From the NCBI RefSeq assembly GCF_009928485.1, contig NZ_JAABNP010000017.1:1-64000 (forward strand): a DNA stretch of 64,000 bases, read 5' to 3'. The notes beneath the pieces are model-generated. The model was not told the DNA's origin and ran no database searches. It worked only from the letters and a program-made list of their open reading frames with translations. This DNA is from Clostridium sp. C2-6-12. Its GTDB lineage: Bacteria > Bacillota > Clostridia > Clostridiales > Clostridiaceae. Positions 45,526 through 53,860 of the stretch are shown piece after piece (within the stretch, counting starts at the first letter, position 1; each line of letters opens with the position of its first letter). The position numbers and the translations under genes were made by a program.

Positions 45526-45736
45526 TAAATATCCCTCCAAATTTGTTAAACAACACATAAAATAAATTAGCATAATAACTAATTTTCTTTTTGTATGCCT
45601 AATTAAAATAAAACTTTTCTCTATGCATTAAGCCTAAATACTTAACCGTTGACATAACACTCATATTTTATCAAAAGAAAGAAATAATTGCAATTATTTC
45701 TGCTCACTTTTTAATAAAAATTTATAATTTCCATAA

Positions 45737-46108
45737 TTAAATATTTTCTTTAGAGCAAATATCTAACACAATAAAATTTTCTCCTTTAACTCTATTAATG
45801 AAATAATCGTTTATTTCATAGTTTTTTAATTTTGATATTTCCTGAACTAACTTATCTTTATCCCCTTTTATCTTAACTTTAACATACCATTTACCATTAA
45901 CTTCATTTGCAGATAATATATTTTTATCATTTAAGCAGCTTAATTCCTCATTAATATCTTTTAAGCTTTTATTATTTATTATTTCACTATTAATATTATT
46001 ACATACGACAATATTCTTTTGTTTGTTGATATTACTTATGAACCATCCTTGAACACTAGCAATTACAACCATAATTAATATTAAAATATTCTTATATATT
46101 TTATTCAT
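45737..46108 (-). CDS. Small membrane protein of the pilus cluster (PilO-like position)
   Basis: A 123-aa protein with one N-terminal transmembrane helix (about 7-24) and an extracytoplasmic domain containing two cysteines (CNN and SCLND) and a C-terminal alpha/beta stretch (WYVKVKIKGDKDKLVQEISKL). I recognise no family. Size, topology and place after the PilN-like gene suggest a PilO-like assembly partner. It overlaps the previous gene by 8 bp and is last in the operon. SD AGGAG. Confidence 0.6.
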   Translation of the reverse strand: MNKIYKNILILIMVVIASVQGWFISNINKQKNIVVCNNINSEIINNKSLKDINEELSCLNDKNILSANEVNGKWYVKVKIKGDKDKLVQEISKLKNYEINDYFINRVKGENFIVLDICSKENI

Positions 46109-46517
46109 TCAAACTTACTCCTAATTTATATTGTCCATCATCTATTAAATTCACATCATTTATTGTTAAAGACTTCTTACTACTTAATTTATCAATATTA
46201 TCTATGCTATTAATTATAATTTCTCCTTTATTTTTATCTATATATGCCTCCTCAACATCATCATTTATAATATTTTCAATCCAAATATTAATATTTTCAA
46301 ATTCATCCATACCCAATTGCTTTTCTTCTACATTAATTTTATTTATAGAAGTAGCTTTCTTCGCTTGCTCATTGCTTTTTACAGTGATTGGTAGCAAAAA
46401 TAAATTTACTATTAATATTACTAATAGTATCTCGGTTTCTCTTCTATTTTTCTTAACCTGCTTTTTCTCATAAAATTTTTCTGGTATAAAATTTTTGTTT
46501 TTCATATATTTTTTCAT
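46101..46517 (-). CDS. PilN-like pilus assembly protein
   Basis: A 138-aa bitopic protein. The short cytoplasmic tail begins MKKYMKNKNFIPEKFYEKK, recalling the PilN N-terminus that binds PilM. A transmembrane helix lies at about 28-47 and an extracytoplasmic domain with a ferredoxin-like repeat pattern follows. Overall PilN identity is inferred from topology and position. It overlaps the end of the PilM-like gene by 50 bp, with SD AGGAG 9 nt before the ATG. Confidence 0.6.
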   Translation of the reverse strand: MKKYMKNKNFIPEKFYEKKQVKKNRRETEILLVILIVNLFLLPITVKSNEQAKKATSINKINVEEKQLGMDEFENINIWIENIINDDVEEAYIDKNKGEIIINSIDNIDKLSSKKSLTINDVNLIDDGQYKLGVSLNE

Positions 46518-47133
46518 TGATTAATTCTCCTAAATTAATTTTTATTAATTTAATTTCTCTTGAATCAAATAAATCTTCTTCTATACTGCAATCTATATAT
46601 ACTTCTTCCAACTCATTATTTTCAATTATTTTACTATACATTAATTCTTTATCTTTACTAACAAATCCACTGTAGAATAAACCATTTTCAAAAGTCATAT
46701 AATAATAACACTCTAAAAACTTTACTAAAAGACTACAATTAAATTTTTCATTATTTAAGACTTTTCCCATAACTGCTTTAACTATAAATTGAATTGGTTT
46801 TACTTCTAAGTTACATGTCTTTTCTGATAATTTTTCTACTCTTTTAGCACCTTTTATATAATAAATAACAATAATATTATTGCGCTTTTGAAAATCATAT
46901 AATATATCCCCATTTTGCATAAAATCAGTATTTATCTTATACTCAACAAATTTATATATTTGATTTCCTTTGGCATTATTAACGAACTGCCTTCCATATA
47001 GCTCTTCTTCTAAAATTATTATTTTAAGATCAGATTTAAATTGATGCTTAATTTCCGAAATTACATTGAAATCATATTCTTTGTCCTTATATATAAATGA
47101 ATCCTTCTTCATAAAAATCACAGCTTTACTCAC
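46468..47133 (-). CDS. PilM-like (degenerate) cytoplasmic pilus protein
   Basis: A 221-aa soluble protein without a membrane helix, located where pilM lies in type IV pilus operons. The fold looks alpha/beta (VIFMKKDSFIYKDKEYDF; IIVIYYIKGAKRVEKL), but the actin-like ATP-binding motifs of PilM are not recognisable, so this is a position-based assignment. The start is taken as GTG 47133, 8 nt after AAGGAG; an in-frame ATG nine codons earlier lies before the SD. The PilN-like gene overlaps its 3' end. Confidence 0.5.
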   Translation of the reverse strand: MSKAVIFMKKDSFIYKDKEYDFNVISEIKHQFKSDLKIIILEEELYGRQFVNNAKGNQIYKFVEYKINTDFMQNGDILYDFQKRNNIIVIYYIKGAKRVEKLSEKTCNLEVKPIQFIVKAVMGKVLNNEKFNCSLLVKFLECYYYMTFENGLFYSGFVSKDKELMYSKIIENNELEEVYIDCSIEEDLFDSREIKLIKINLGELINEKIYEKQKFYTRKIL

Positions 47134-47203
47134 TATATTTTCTCCTTCTTCAATATCCAACTTAGTGCAAACACTTTTTGCAATTTACAATTTCAATATA
47201 TAC

Positions 47204-47635
47204 TTAGTCATTTGTATCTTCAAACATATAAGTTGGAATTAAAATTATTTTATCTTTTTTATACGAATACGTAATTTTTCTATTTCTAATGGTTTCATTA
47301 TCTTTTTGAGTTTTTAAAATTAATTTATCCGCTTCTTTATGATACTCTAAAGCGCTATCTCCTATCACTTTATTAAAATCTTCTGAAAATATACCTTTTT
47401 CGTCAAGACTGTCCCTTTTATCCTTTTTAATTTTTATGTTTATTTCCCTCATAAATTTATTTAAAATTGCTTCTTCTTTTGTATCTAAATCATATCTATC
47501 TTTATCAAAGTTATATAAGGAACCCATTTCAATATTATTTCTCATCATATTAAAAATGAAACCTCCAAGAATGCACATAAGCGCCAATACAACCATGGAA
47601 CTTATTAAGACTGTTCCCCTCTTCTTTAAATGCAT
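47204..47635 (-). CDS. PilX-like pilus assembly protein
   Basis: A 143-aa protein with an N-terminal helix preceded by basic residues (MHLKKRGTVLISSMVVLALMC), like PilX/GspK minor components. It lacks the prepilin cleavage motif G-F-x-x-x-E. The rest is extracytoplasmic and highly charged. It overlaps the upstream prepilin gene by 10 bp. Its likely role is a minor pseudopilin or initiator of fibre assembly, inferred from place and topology. Confidence 0.6.
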   Translation of the reverse strand: MHLKKRGTVLISSMVVLALMCILGGFIFNMMRNNIEMGSLYNFDKDRYDLDTKEEAILNKFMREINIKIKKDKRDSLDEKGIFSEDFNKVIGDSALEYHKEADKLILKTQKDNETIRNRKITYSYKKDKIILIPTYMFEDTND

Positions 47636-48090
47636 TTAATAAATTTCTTTCCTTCCTTATCATATATTATTAAATAAGCCAATTTCCCCTTTGTTTTTAC
47701 TTCCAATTTTTCTATACCTATCAACATAATGTTTATTGTTTCCGTAACACCATTTTTCAAATATTTAATGGCTACTTTCCCTTCATTACCTTTAATAATC
47801 TTGTCTAATTTTTGTGATTTATCCTCTTTTGAAAGAATTATATTATTATCATTTACTATTATTTTTTCAGTATTTCCCTCTGATATAATACTATCTAGAT
47901 TAATAAAAAAATTTTGATAGTTATTATATCTAACAGTAACTGCTTTAGTTTCCAAATATGATTTATACATTGAAATATATAAACTTATTCCCTCTACTAA
48001 AATTATAGTAGTTAAAAAAATATATACTAAAGATTCAATAATAGTAAATCCATATTTCTTCTTAGAATCACTACTATTTTTATGTTTCAT
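47626..48090 (-). CDS. Prepilin-like minor pilin (ComGF/PilW type)
   Basis: A 154-aa prepilin. A basic leader KKKYG/FTIIESLVYIF carries the type IV prepilin cleavage site (G before F, Glu at +5), and the hydrophobic helix that follows is typical. The C-terminal domain is beta-rich (GVTETINIMLIGIEKLEVKTKG). It overlaps both neighbours by about 10 bp. It is probably a minor pilin. Confidence 0.8.
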   Translation of the reverse strand: MKHKNSSDSKKKYGFTIIESLVYIFLTTIILVEGISLYISMYKSYLETKAVTVRYNNYQNFFINLDSIISEGNTEKIIVNDNNIILSKEDKSQKLDKIIKGNEGKVAIKYLKNGVTETINIMLIGIEKLEVKTKGKLAYLIIYDKEGKKFIKCI

Positions 48091-48508
48091 CCATCCACCA
48101 GCTTTTAATAAATTCTCGCTCTATTACAGCCTCACTCTTTTCGTTTTTTATATTGGTTTGAACTTTAAATCTTATACCAATATTATCTTCACCAATTTTA
48201 ATAACCTCAATATCATTTCCATTTTCAAGCTCATTAACAGGTGAATTTAATAATTTCTCTGAGAAGTTCTCATAATATTTATATCCTACCTTTTCATCCT
48301 TTAATAGTTCTTCTATTTCCTCTTTTGTTAAATTGTATTTAAACTCATTAATAAGATTACTTACATCTCTATTTACTTCTTCTAATAAAATTCTTTCCTT
48401 TAAAACCTGTATATTTTTTATACTTGTGCTAACAATAAAAGTTGTTGTAAGTGTTAAAATCATTATTGAAGCAGCAACTTCAATAAGTATACTCCCATGC
48501 TTTTTCAT
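48080..48508 (-). CDS. Prepilin-like minor pilin (PilV/ComGE type)
   Basis: A 142-aa protein starting MKKHG/SILIEVAASIMILTLT: a short basic leader, a glycine cleavage position and Glu at +5, with Ser instead of the usual Phe at +1. The hydrophobic helix and a charged extracytoplasmic domain follow. It overlaps the upstream prepilin gene by 4 bp (ATGA), so translation is coupled. Minor pilin role inferred. Confidence 0.75.
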   Translation of the reverse strand: MKKHGSILIEVAASIMILTLTTTFIVSTSIKNIQVLKERILLEEVNRDVSNLINEFKYNLTKEEIEELLKDEKVGYKYYENFSEKLLNSPVNELENGNDIEVIKIGEDNIGIRFKVQTNIKNEKSEAVIEREFIKSWWMDET

Positions 48509-48951
48509 ATAATTTCATCCTCTTTTATATTAATACAATCAACACCTACTCGAACAGTTACAGTCTGTCTTTCTCTATAATTATCTATAAGCACAATAGA
48601 TGTTCCATTAGAAATTTTACCATTGGGCCTTATTAATATATTCCTATACTTACCATCCATTGAAATGTCCATAGGTATTTTCAAAACCTTTTCTATTTTA
48701 TCAGTTCCTTCTACAAATCTAATCTGATTCTTCATAGGATCAATGGTTATTTTCCCATATTTGTTTTTTTCTCTACAAACAGCCTTTCCATAAGAGAGTA
48801 TATTTTGTATTTCATAAACATAAGCGGTAGTTTTCATATTATTAGATAATTTAAATGCAAATTTATTTAACGATGTTCCCACACTAAATAAAATAGTTAA
48901 AATAAATATGCTTACAATTATCTCTATTAAAGTAAATCCTTCTTTTTTCAT
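48505..48951 (-). CDS. Type IV prepilin/pseudopilin (GspH-like)
   Basis: A 148-aa prepilin with a clean class-III signal, MKKEG/FTLIEIIVSIFILT (Gly-Phe, Glu at +5). The extracytoplasmic domain (GKITIDPMKNQIRF; ILIRPNGKISNGTSIVLI) resembles the GspH/FimT pilin fold. It could be the major or a minor subunit; no separate ComGC/GspG-like gene is in the cluster. Its start overlaps the pilC/comGB-like stop by 1 bp. Confidence 0.82.
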   Translation of the reverse strand: MKKEGFTLIEIIVSIFILTILFSVGTSLNKFAFKLSNNMKTTAYVYEIQNILSYGKAVCREKNKYGKITIDPMKNQIRFVEGTDKIEKVLKIPMDISMDGKYRNILIRPNGKISNGTSIVLIDNYRERQTVTVRVGVDCINIKEDEII

Positions 48952-50054
48952 TACCTAATTCCACTCTTTAAATTATCAAATAATGGTAATACAAATCCTA
49001 CTAAAAATATAACTATGAAAGCCGCCATTATAAATACAAAAATCGGACTAATTAATCTAAGATATTTTTTTATTTGTTCAGATAACTGATATTCTAAATG
49101 AACAGATAATCCTTTAAACCCTTCTTCTATTGTCCCGCCTTCCTCATTAACTTTAATAATAGCTAATGTATATTTTGAAAAAACACCACTTATCTCCAAT
49201 GCATCAGTAAGAGTTCTTCCACCTAATATATTTTCATTAATATTTTTTATTTTATTTTGCAGATATATAAAGGTAATGCTATCTTCACAATGCTTTAACC
49301 CCTTTGAAATATTTATTCCTGAACTAGTTATTATGGAGAAAAACAACACCATAATATACTCAAAAAAAAGCTTAACAATGCTGACTTTAGCAAATTTATC
49401 AATACCTACTTTTTTAAAAAAATATTTTAGAACAATTAATAATATTAATGACCAACACACCATAGTAGTGATTGACATAAGAGGATTTTCTTTTAAATTA
49501 TTATTGAATTCATATATAGCTTTACAGTTTGCAGGCAACCCTATATTCATAGCTTTATATATCTCACAAAAACTAGGTATTATATTGTTTATGAAAAATA
49601 TACTAAGTATAAACATAGATAAAAGGATAAATAAAGGATAAATACTGGCATTTTTTATTTCCTTTTTTATGAATATGGATTTGCTATAATATGCATTTAG
49701 CCCCTTTAATACTGAATATAGCTTCCCCGTATGTTCACCAATAGCAATAATCCCTGTAAAAAATCTTGGATACAAGGTATTAAATTGAGAAAAACCTTCA
49801 GATAAGCTATTTCCCTGCTTAATACAATTCAAAACCTTATGCAAACTTTCTTTATAGACTTTATTGTATGAAATATCAGAGACTAATTCCAAAGCTGCTG
49901 CAATAGGTATTCCATTTTTATATAGTTGAGCTAGATTGCCAGCAATTAAAACTAGTTGTTCTTCGTTCACTCTTGGTTTAAATAAATTTCTTTCCTTCAT
50001 AATAGAAAAATTGATTTTTTTATTTTTAGTTTGATTTTTCACGTAATTATGCAT
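48951..50054 (-). CDS. Type II secretion/type IV pilus membrane protein (PilC/ComGB)
   Basis: A 367-aa inner-membrane platform protein. Two GspF domains: residues about 30-160 (LVLIAGNLAQLYKNGIPIAAAL...KQGNSLSEGF) and about 240-360 (GGTIEEGFKGLSVHLEYQL). Three transmembrane helices lie at about 137-158, 190-210 and 337-360. It connects the assembly ATPase to the growing fibre. It overlaps the ATPase gene by 8 bp. Confidence 0.92.
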   Translation of the reverse strand: MHNYVKNQTKNKKINFSIMKERNLFKPRVNEEQLVLIAGNLAQLYKNGIPIAAALELVSDISYNKVYKESLHKVLNCIKQGNSLSEGFSQFNTLYPRFFTGIIAIGEHTGKLYSVLKGLNAYYSKSIFIKKEIKNASIYPLFILLSMFILSIFFINNIIPSFCEIYKAMNIGLPANCKAIYEFNNNLKENPLMSITTMVCWSLILLIVLKYFFKKVGIDKFAKVSIVKLFFEYIMVLFFSIITSSGINISKGLKHCEDSITFIYLQNKIKNINENILGGRTLTDALEISGVFSKYTLAIIKVNEEGGTIEEGFKGLSVHLEYQLSEQIKKYLRLISPIFVFIMAAFIVIFLVGFVLPLFDNLKSGIR

Positions 50055-51369
50055 TCAATCTTTCTCCTTCAATGAATTCCATATAATCGTTATTAGAGAT
50101 TTTTCCTTCTCGAAGTAGTTTTTTCAAATCTTCTTTCATTGGATTGTTTGATAAACATTCATTATTTTCTTTTATTGTTTTGCTACTTTCTCCATGTAGG
50201 AAATATACTGCACTTACAATCTGTCTCCCTCCATATCCGGAATAATTGCATTGCTTACATCCGCACTTTTTATAAATCGTTATCTCTGGAGTTGAATTTT
50301 CCATATCAACCAGCTTACATTTATCACATAAGGTTTTGATTAATCTTTGTGAGATTATACCAACTAATGCATCACTTAATAAATATTCTTTAATCCCCAT
50401 ATTTTCTAATCTTGCATATACCTCTCTGGCAGACTTACAGTGTATTGTACTATATACCTTATGACCTGTTATAGAAGCACGAACCGCCATTGCAGCAGTT
50501 TCTTCATCTCTTATTTCACCTATCATAATTACATCTGGATCTTGCCGTAAAATACTTCTTAGTCCTGTTGCAAAATTTATATTTAATTTCGCATTTAAAC
50601 TCATTTGGTTAATATTAGGAAGTAAAACTTCCACAGGATCTTCAAGAGTTGTTATATTAAATGATTTTGAATCAAGCTCTTTTAACATTGTACAGAGAGT
50701 TGTGGTTTTTCCGGAACCAGTTGGACCACTAATTAAAGTCATACCGTTATTTAATGCAACTATTTTTCTAATCAGTTTAACTTGGTCATCAGAAAAACCT
50801 AAATCTTCAAGCTTATAATCAAAATTATCACAATATAATATTCTTATAACCAATTTTTCACCATATACTAAAGGAATAGATGATATTCTTAAATCATACT
50901 TAGCATTTTTATATTCAACTATAATTTTTCCATCTTGAGGTTTTCTCTTTTCTGTAATATCCATATTAGCCTTTAATTTTATTTTAGATACAAGTGTTAC
51001 ATATTCACTTGTATCTATTTTATGAACTAAAATTAAGGTACCATTTATTCTATAACGAACATTAACATAATTCTTTTGTGGTTCTAAATGAATATCACTT
51101 GCTTTATCTTTTATAGCATTAAATATTAAGATTTCTTCTAAACTTTTATCCTCTTCTCCAAAAATTATATTCTTTAAATTCTCATAATTGTTTTTATCTA
51201 TTTCTCTAAATTCAATCTTTTTGTTATATAAAAAACTTAAGTAATCTTCTGCTTCCTTTGTTATATCATAAGTCACTACAATAACTTCAGTTAAATCCTC
51301 CTTAATAGGAATAACTTTATACTTTTCGCAGATTTCTTTCTTTAAATTCTTTGCAGTTTTAAAATCCAC
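50047..51369 (-). CDS. Type IV pilus/competence assembly ATPase (PilB/ComGA)
   Basis: A 440-aa GspE-type hexameric ATPase that drives pilin polymerisation. DIHLEP and the Arg-rich box at 92-110, Walker A ISGPTGSGKTTT at 213-224, the Asp box ITTLEDPVE, Walker B DVIMIGEIRDEETA, and the zinc-binding tetracysteine LCDKCKL...KCGCKQCNYSG near 350-380. The long PilB N-terminal domain is missing, as in ComGA. GTG 51369 has only a weak SD. Eight in-frame codons upstream (KEYEIRDV) lead to an AUA placed 6 nt after GGGGGAG at 51393, which may be the real start. It heads the operon. Confidence 0.9.
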   Translation of the reverse strand: MDFKTAKNLKKEICEKYKVIPIKEDLTEVIVVTYDITKEAEDYLSFLYNKKIEFREIDKNNYENLKNIIFGEEDKSLEEILIFNAIKDKASDIHLEPQKNYVNVRYRINGTLILVHKIDTSEYVTLVSKIKLKANMDITEKRKPQDGKIIVEYKNAKYDLRISSIPLVYGEKLVIRILYCDNFDYKLEDLGFSDDQVKLIRKIVALNNGMTLISGPTGSGKTTTLCTMLKELDSKSFNITTLEDPVEVLLPNINQMSLNAKLNINFATGLRSILRQDPDVIMIGEIRDEETAAMAVRASITGHKVYSTIHCKSAREVYARLENMGIKEYLLSDALVGIISQRLIKTLCDKCKLVDMENSTPEITIYKKCGCKQCNYSGYGGRQIVSAVYFLHGESSKTIKENNECLSNNPMKEDLKKLLREGKISNNDYMEFIEGERLNA

Positions 51370-51603
51370 ATCTCTTATTTCATATTCTTTTATTTTTGAC
51401 TCCCCCTGCCTTACTAATAGAAATTTTTATATCCTTAGTTAATTCATTTTAGATTCTTGACTGAATCTGAAAATAATATTCATATTAATATTTACCTGTA
51501 GAAATTAAAAATTAAAATTATTTTATAGGGATTTTTAAGGGCATATCGTAACAGAATTAATAAATATTATTATGCTGAATTTAATTCATAAAATAACAAA
51601 AAT

Positions 51604-51642
51604 ACCACAAATTCAGTGCAATTAATGAACTGAACTCGTGGT
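51604..51642 (-). terminator. Terminator of the rubrerythrin gene
   Basis: ACCACaaaTTCAGT pairs with ACTGAActcGTGGT (3-nt internal loop) around an 11-nt loop. ATTTTTGTTATTTT follows on the minus strand. Confidence 0.85.
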
Positions 51643-51677
51643 CCATAAATGAAATATAATATAATTCTTTCATTAGA

Positions 51678-52226
51678 TTATTCTGGATTACATTTTGGCA
51701 TGAAATAAGCTTTGGGATAGCCACAGCACGGACAACTATTTGGAGCCATTTCGCCCTCATGTATATATCCGCAATTCATACATACCCACCTAATATACTT
51801 ATTTGATGAAAATATACCATTTTCAAATCTCTTGGATAAATCAGAGTAAATTTCTGCGTGAGACTCTTCTACCTCTCTTAATTCCTTATAAAAACGAGCT
51901 ATCTCATCTAATCCTTCTTCTAAAGCTATTTCTTCATATGTTTTATAAAGTTCAGCAACATTATCTTCTCTCTCTACTCCATACTTTAAATTATCTGCTG
52001 TATTTTTAATCAGTCCTAGAAATTTATTATAAGCAGCTCTAGAATGTGCCAATTCATTTCCTGCAATTCTTTCAAATATTTCTGCTATCCATAAGTAACC
52101 TTCATTTCTAGCCTTTTCGGCAAACATTATATAAATATTATTAGTTCTACATTCAACTGCAAAAGTTCTAAAAAGATTTTTTTCAGTTTCTGTACCATTT
52201 AAATCCTTAATATTTACCACTCCCAT
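51678..52226 (-). CDS. rbr: Rubrerythrin
   Basis: A 182-aa peroxide-scavenging non-haem iron protein of anaerobes. Residues 1-140 form the four-helix diiron domain with conserved Glu/His ligands (TEKNLFRTFAVECRTNNIY; EIFERIAGNELAHSRA; LREVEESHAEIYSDL). The C-terminal rubredoxin domain has CMNCGYI and CPCCGYP. It reduces H2O2 with NADH-derived electrons. It is monocistronic with a strong terminator. The SD is poor (GAAGTGA). Peroxide or PerR control is likely in clostridia, but no Per box is obvious here. Confidence 0.95.
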   Translation of the reverse strand: MGVVNIKDLNGTETEKNLFRTFAVECRTNNIYIMFAEKARNEGYLWIAEIFERIAGNELAHSRAAYNKFLGLIKNTADNLKYGVEREDNVAELYKTYEEIALEEGLDEIARFYKELREVEESHAEIYSDLSKRFENGIFSSNKYIRWVCMNCGYIHEGEMAPNSCPCCGYPKAYFMPKCNPE

Positions 52227-52406
52227 AAATCACTTCATATTAATCTTATGATTATTTCCATAAACTAATTACTAATTCTTTTTGATAAATTAAACAATTT
52301 CTGATATTTATTATTTGAATTCCTGTTTATATGATAAAATTATATTAAAATCATATTTTTTACATACAAGTAATACTAAAAAATTAAATTATTAGGAGAT
52401 ATTAAT

Positions 52407-52775
52407 ATGTTAATTTATGCAATTATATTTATAACATTCGCTCTTTTATTTTATACAATTGGAATATGGTGTTGTAAAATTCAAAAGAAATTAAAGAAAT
52501 GGCATTTAATTACGCTTTACTTAGGTCTAACATCAGATATTTTAGGTACAACCATTATGAGTAAACTTGCTGGAAATGGTTTTGAATTTAATTTTCATGG
52601 AATAACTGGATTGTTTGGAATACTTCTAATGCTTTTTCAAGCTTTATGGGGAACTAAAGCAATTAGAGATATAAATGAAAATGCTGAAACTAACTTTCTA
52701 AAATTTTGTATTCCTGTGTGGATTATTTGGGTAATTGCGTATATTTCAGGTGCAGTTTTAGGTATGACAAGATAA
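52407..52775 (+). CDS. HsmA/TIGR03987-family membrane protein
   Basis: A 122-aa protein with four transmembrane helices (about 2-22, 36-55, 65-85 and 98-118). The pattern KKWHLITLYLGLTSDILGT and HGITGLFGILLMLFQALW fits the TIGR03987 family (HsmA-like), annotated as haem/multidrug-related small membrane proteins. Several conserved histidines (in HLITL and FHGITG) could bind haem or metal. SD TTAGGAG 9-10 nt before the ATG. It is a single gene between its own promoter and a strong bidirectional terminator. The function is not established. Confidence 0.75.
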   Translation: MLIYAIIFITFALLFYTIGIWCCKIQKKLKKWHLITLYLGLTSDILGTTIMSKLAGNGFEFNFHGITGLFGILLMLFQALWGTKAIRDINENAETNFLKFCIPVWIIWVIAYISGAVLGMTR

Positions 52776-52832
52776 TATAAATTCAAAAGATCATCTCTAA
52801 CCTTTTTATTTATCAATTGTTATTAGAACTGT

Positions 52833-52877
52833 AAAGTAAAAACACCGCAAATCGAAAATTTACGGTGTTTTTACTTT
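52833..52877. terminator. Strong bidirectional terminator
   Basis: AAAGTAAAAACACCGcAAAT pairs with ATTTaCGGTGTTTTTACTTT over 20 positions with one mismatch and a 5-nt loop. It lies between the convergent 52407 (+) and 52896 (-) genes. Confidence 0.92.
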
Positions 52878-52895
52878 ATAATATATGTATGTATA

Positions 52896-53612
52896 TTAAA
52901 TACTACTTTTGCATAATACTAATGCTTGTTTTTGTTTACTTTCTCTATATTTTATGAACCTAAAACTCATGTATCCACTAAAAATCATGGTATATGTAGC
53001 TATTCTTAACCAATCTAGTTCTTTTTCATTAAATAATACAAGTAAAATATGTACATAAGCTAATAAATAAAATAAATATCCCCATCTTTGCAGTCTTTTC
53101 CACTGGATGCCTTTCATTTTCTTCCTTATTTTTTTTATTGACGTTATAAACAACGGTATCATTACAATAAACCCTATAATTCCAATCCCTATATAACTAA
53201 AATACAAAATAGGAAAAGTTCCTTCACTTATAATCTTTGGCAACTTAAGTATCAAAAATCTAGCAAAGTATATAATCCCATGAGGCAGCATTGTAATTGA
53301 ACCTAGTATTGCTAATTCAGCTCTAATGCTAAGTAGCTTCTTTGTTATTGACCATTTAGAATTCAAAGCACCAGCATACATTACTAAAATGAAAAAGGAT
53401 ATTGATATTAGTCCCCTCATAGAAATTTTTTCAATAGTAAGAAGAAACCCATCAATTTTCGCATTAGAAGTAATCCTTAATATTTCATAAATTGAAGTAA
53501 TAACAGCAATAGTCCCGAAAATCGAATAATAAACATAAGGTAATTTTTTAATAGACTTTGTTAAAGTCAATGCTAAAATTGTTATTAAAATAAAAGTACA
53601 AACTAAAATCAT
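52896..53612 (-). CDS. Ferric-reductase-like (YedZ/MsrQ-type) membrane protein
   Basis: A 238-aa protein with about seven transmembrane helices. WKRLQRWGYLFYLLAYVHILLVL near 180-202 and GSITMLPHGIIYFARF near 110-125 resemble the haem-liganding helices of the ferric-reductase/MsrQ fold, each with a histidine. The start is the ATG 7 nt after AAGGAG; an alternative 15 codons upstream lacks an SD. No flavin/NAD-binding partner is adjacent, so this would be a stand-alone cytochrome-b-like subunit. Fold assignment is an inference. Confidence 0.6.
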   Translation of the reverse strand: MILVCTFILITILALTLTKSIKKLPYVYYSIFGTIAVITSIYEILRITSNAKIDGFLLTIEKISMRGLISISFFILVMYAGALNSKWSITKKLLSIRAELAILGSITMLPHGIIYFARFLILKLPKIISEGTFPILYFSYIGIGIIGFIVMIPLFITSIKKIRKKMKGIQWKRLQRWGYLFYLLAYVHILLVLFNEKELDWLRIATYTMIFSGYMSFRFIKYRESKQKQALVLCKSSI

Positions 53613-53720
53613 TATTATGCTCCTTAAAATATAATTGAGAACGAATTTCATTAACATTATATTTAATTATTTTAATCAAGTCAATACTTAAATTCACTTC
53701 ATTTTATTTCATGATAAAAA

Positions 53721-53753
53721 ATACCATGGATTCTCTTATGAATCACATGGTAT
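53721..53753 (-). terminator. Terminator of the lipoprotein gene
   Basis: ATACCATG-GATTC pairs with GAATC-CATGGTAT (2-nt bulge) around a 6-nt loop, followed on the minus strand by TTTTTTATC. It lies 107 bp after the stop. Confidence 0.85.
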
Positions 53754-53860
53754 CTCTATTTTCAATTATTTGCTTTTCATTAAACAATATTAGTTTTTAT
53801 TTCATCTATATCTCTATTAAAATGTTGTTTTAATAGTTAAAATTACTACTAAAGAAAATT

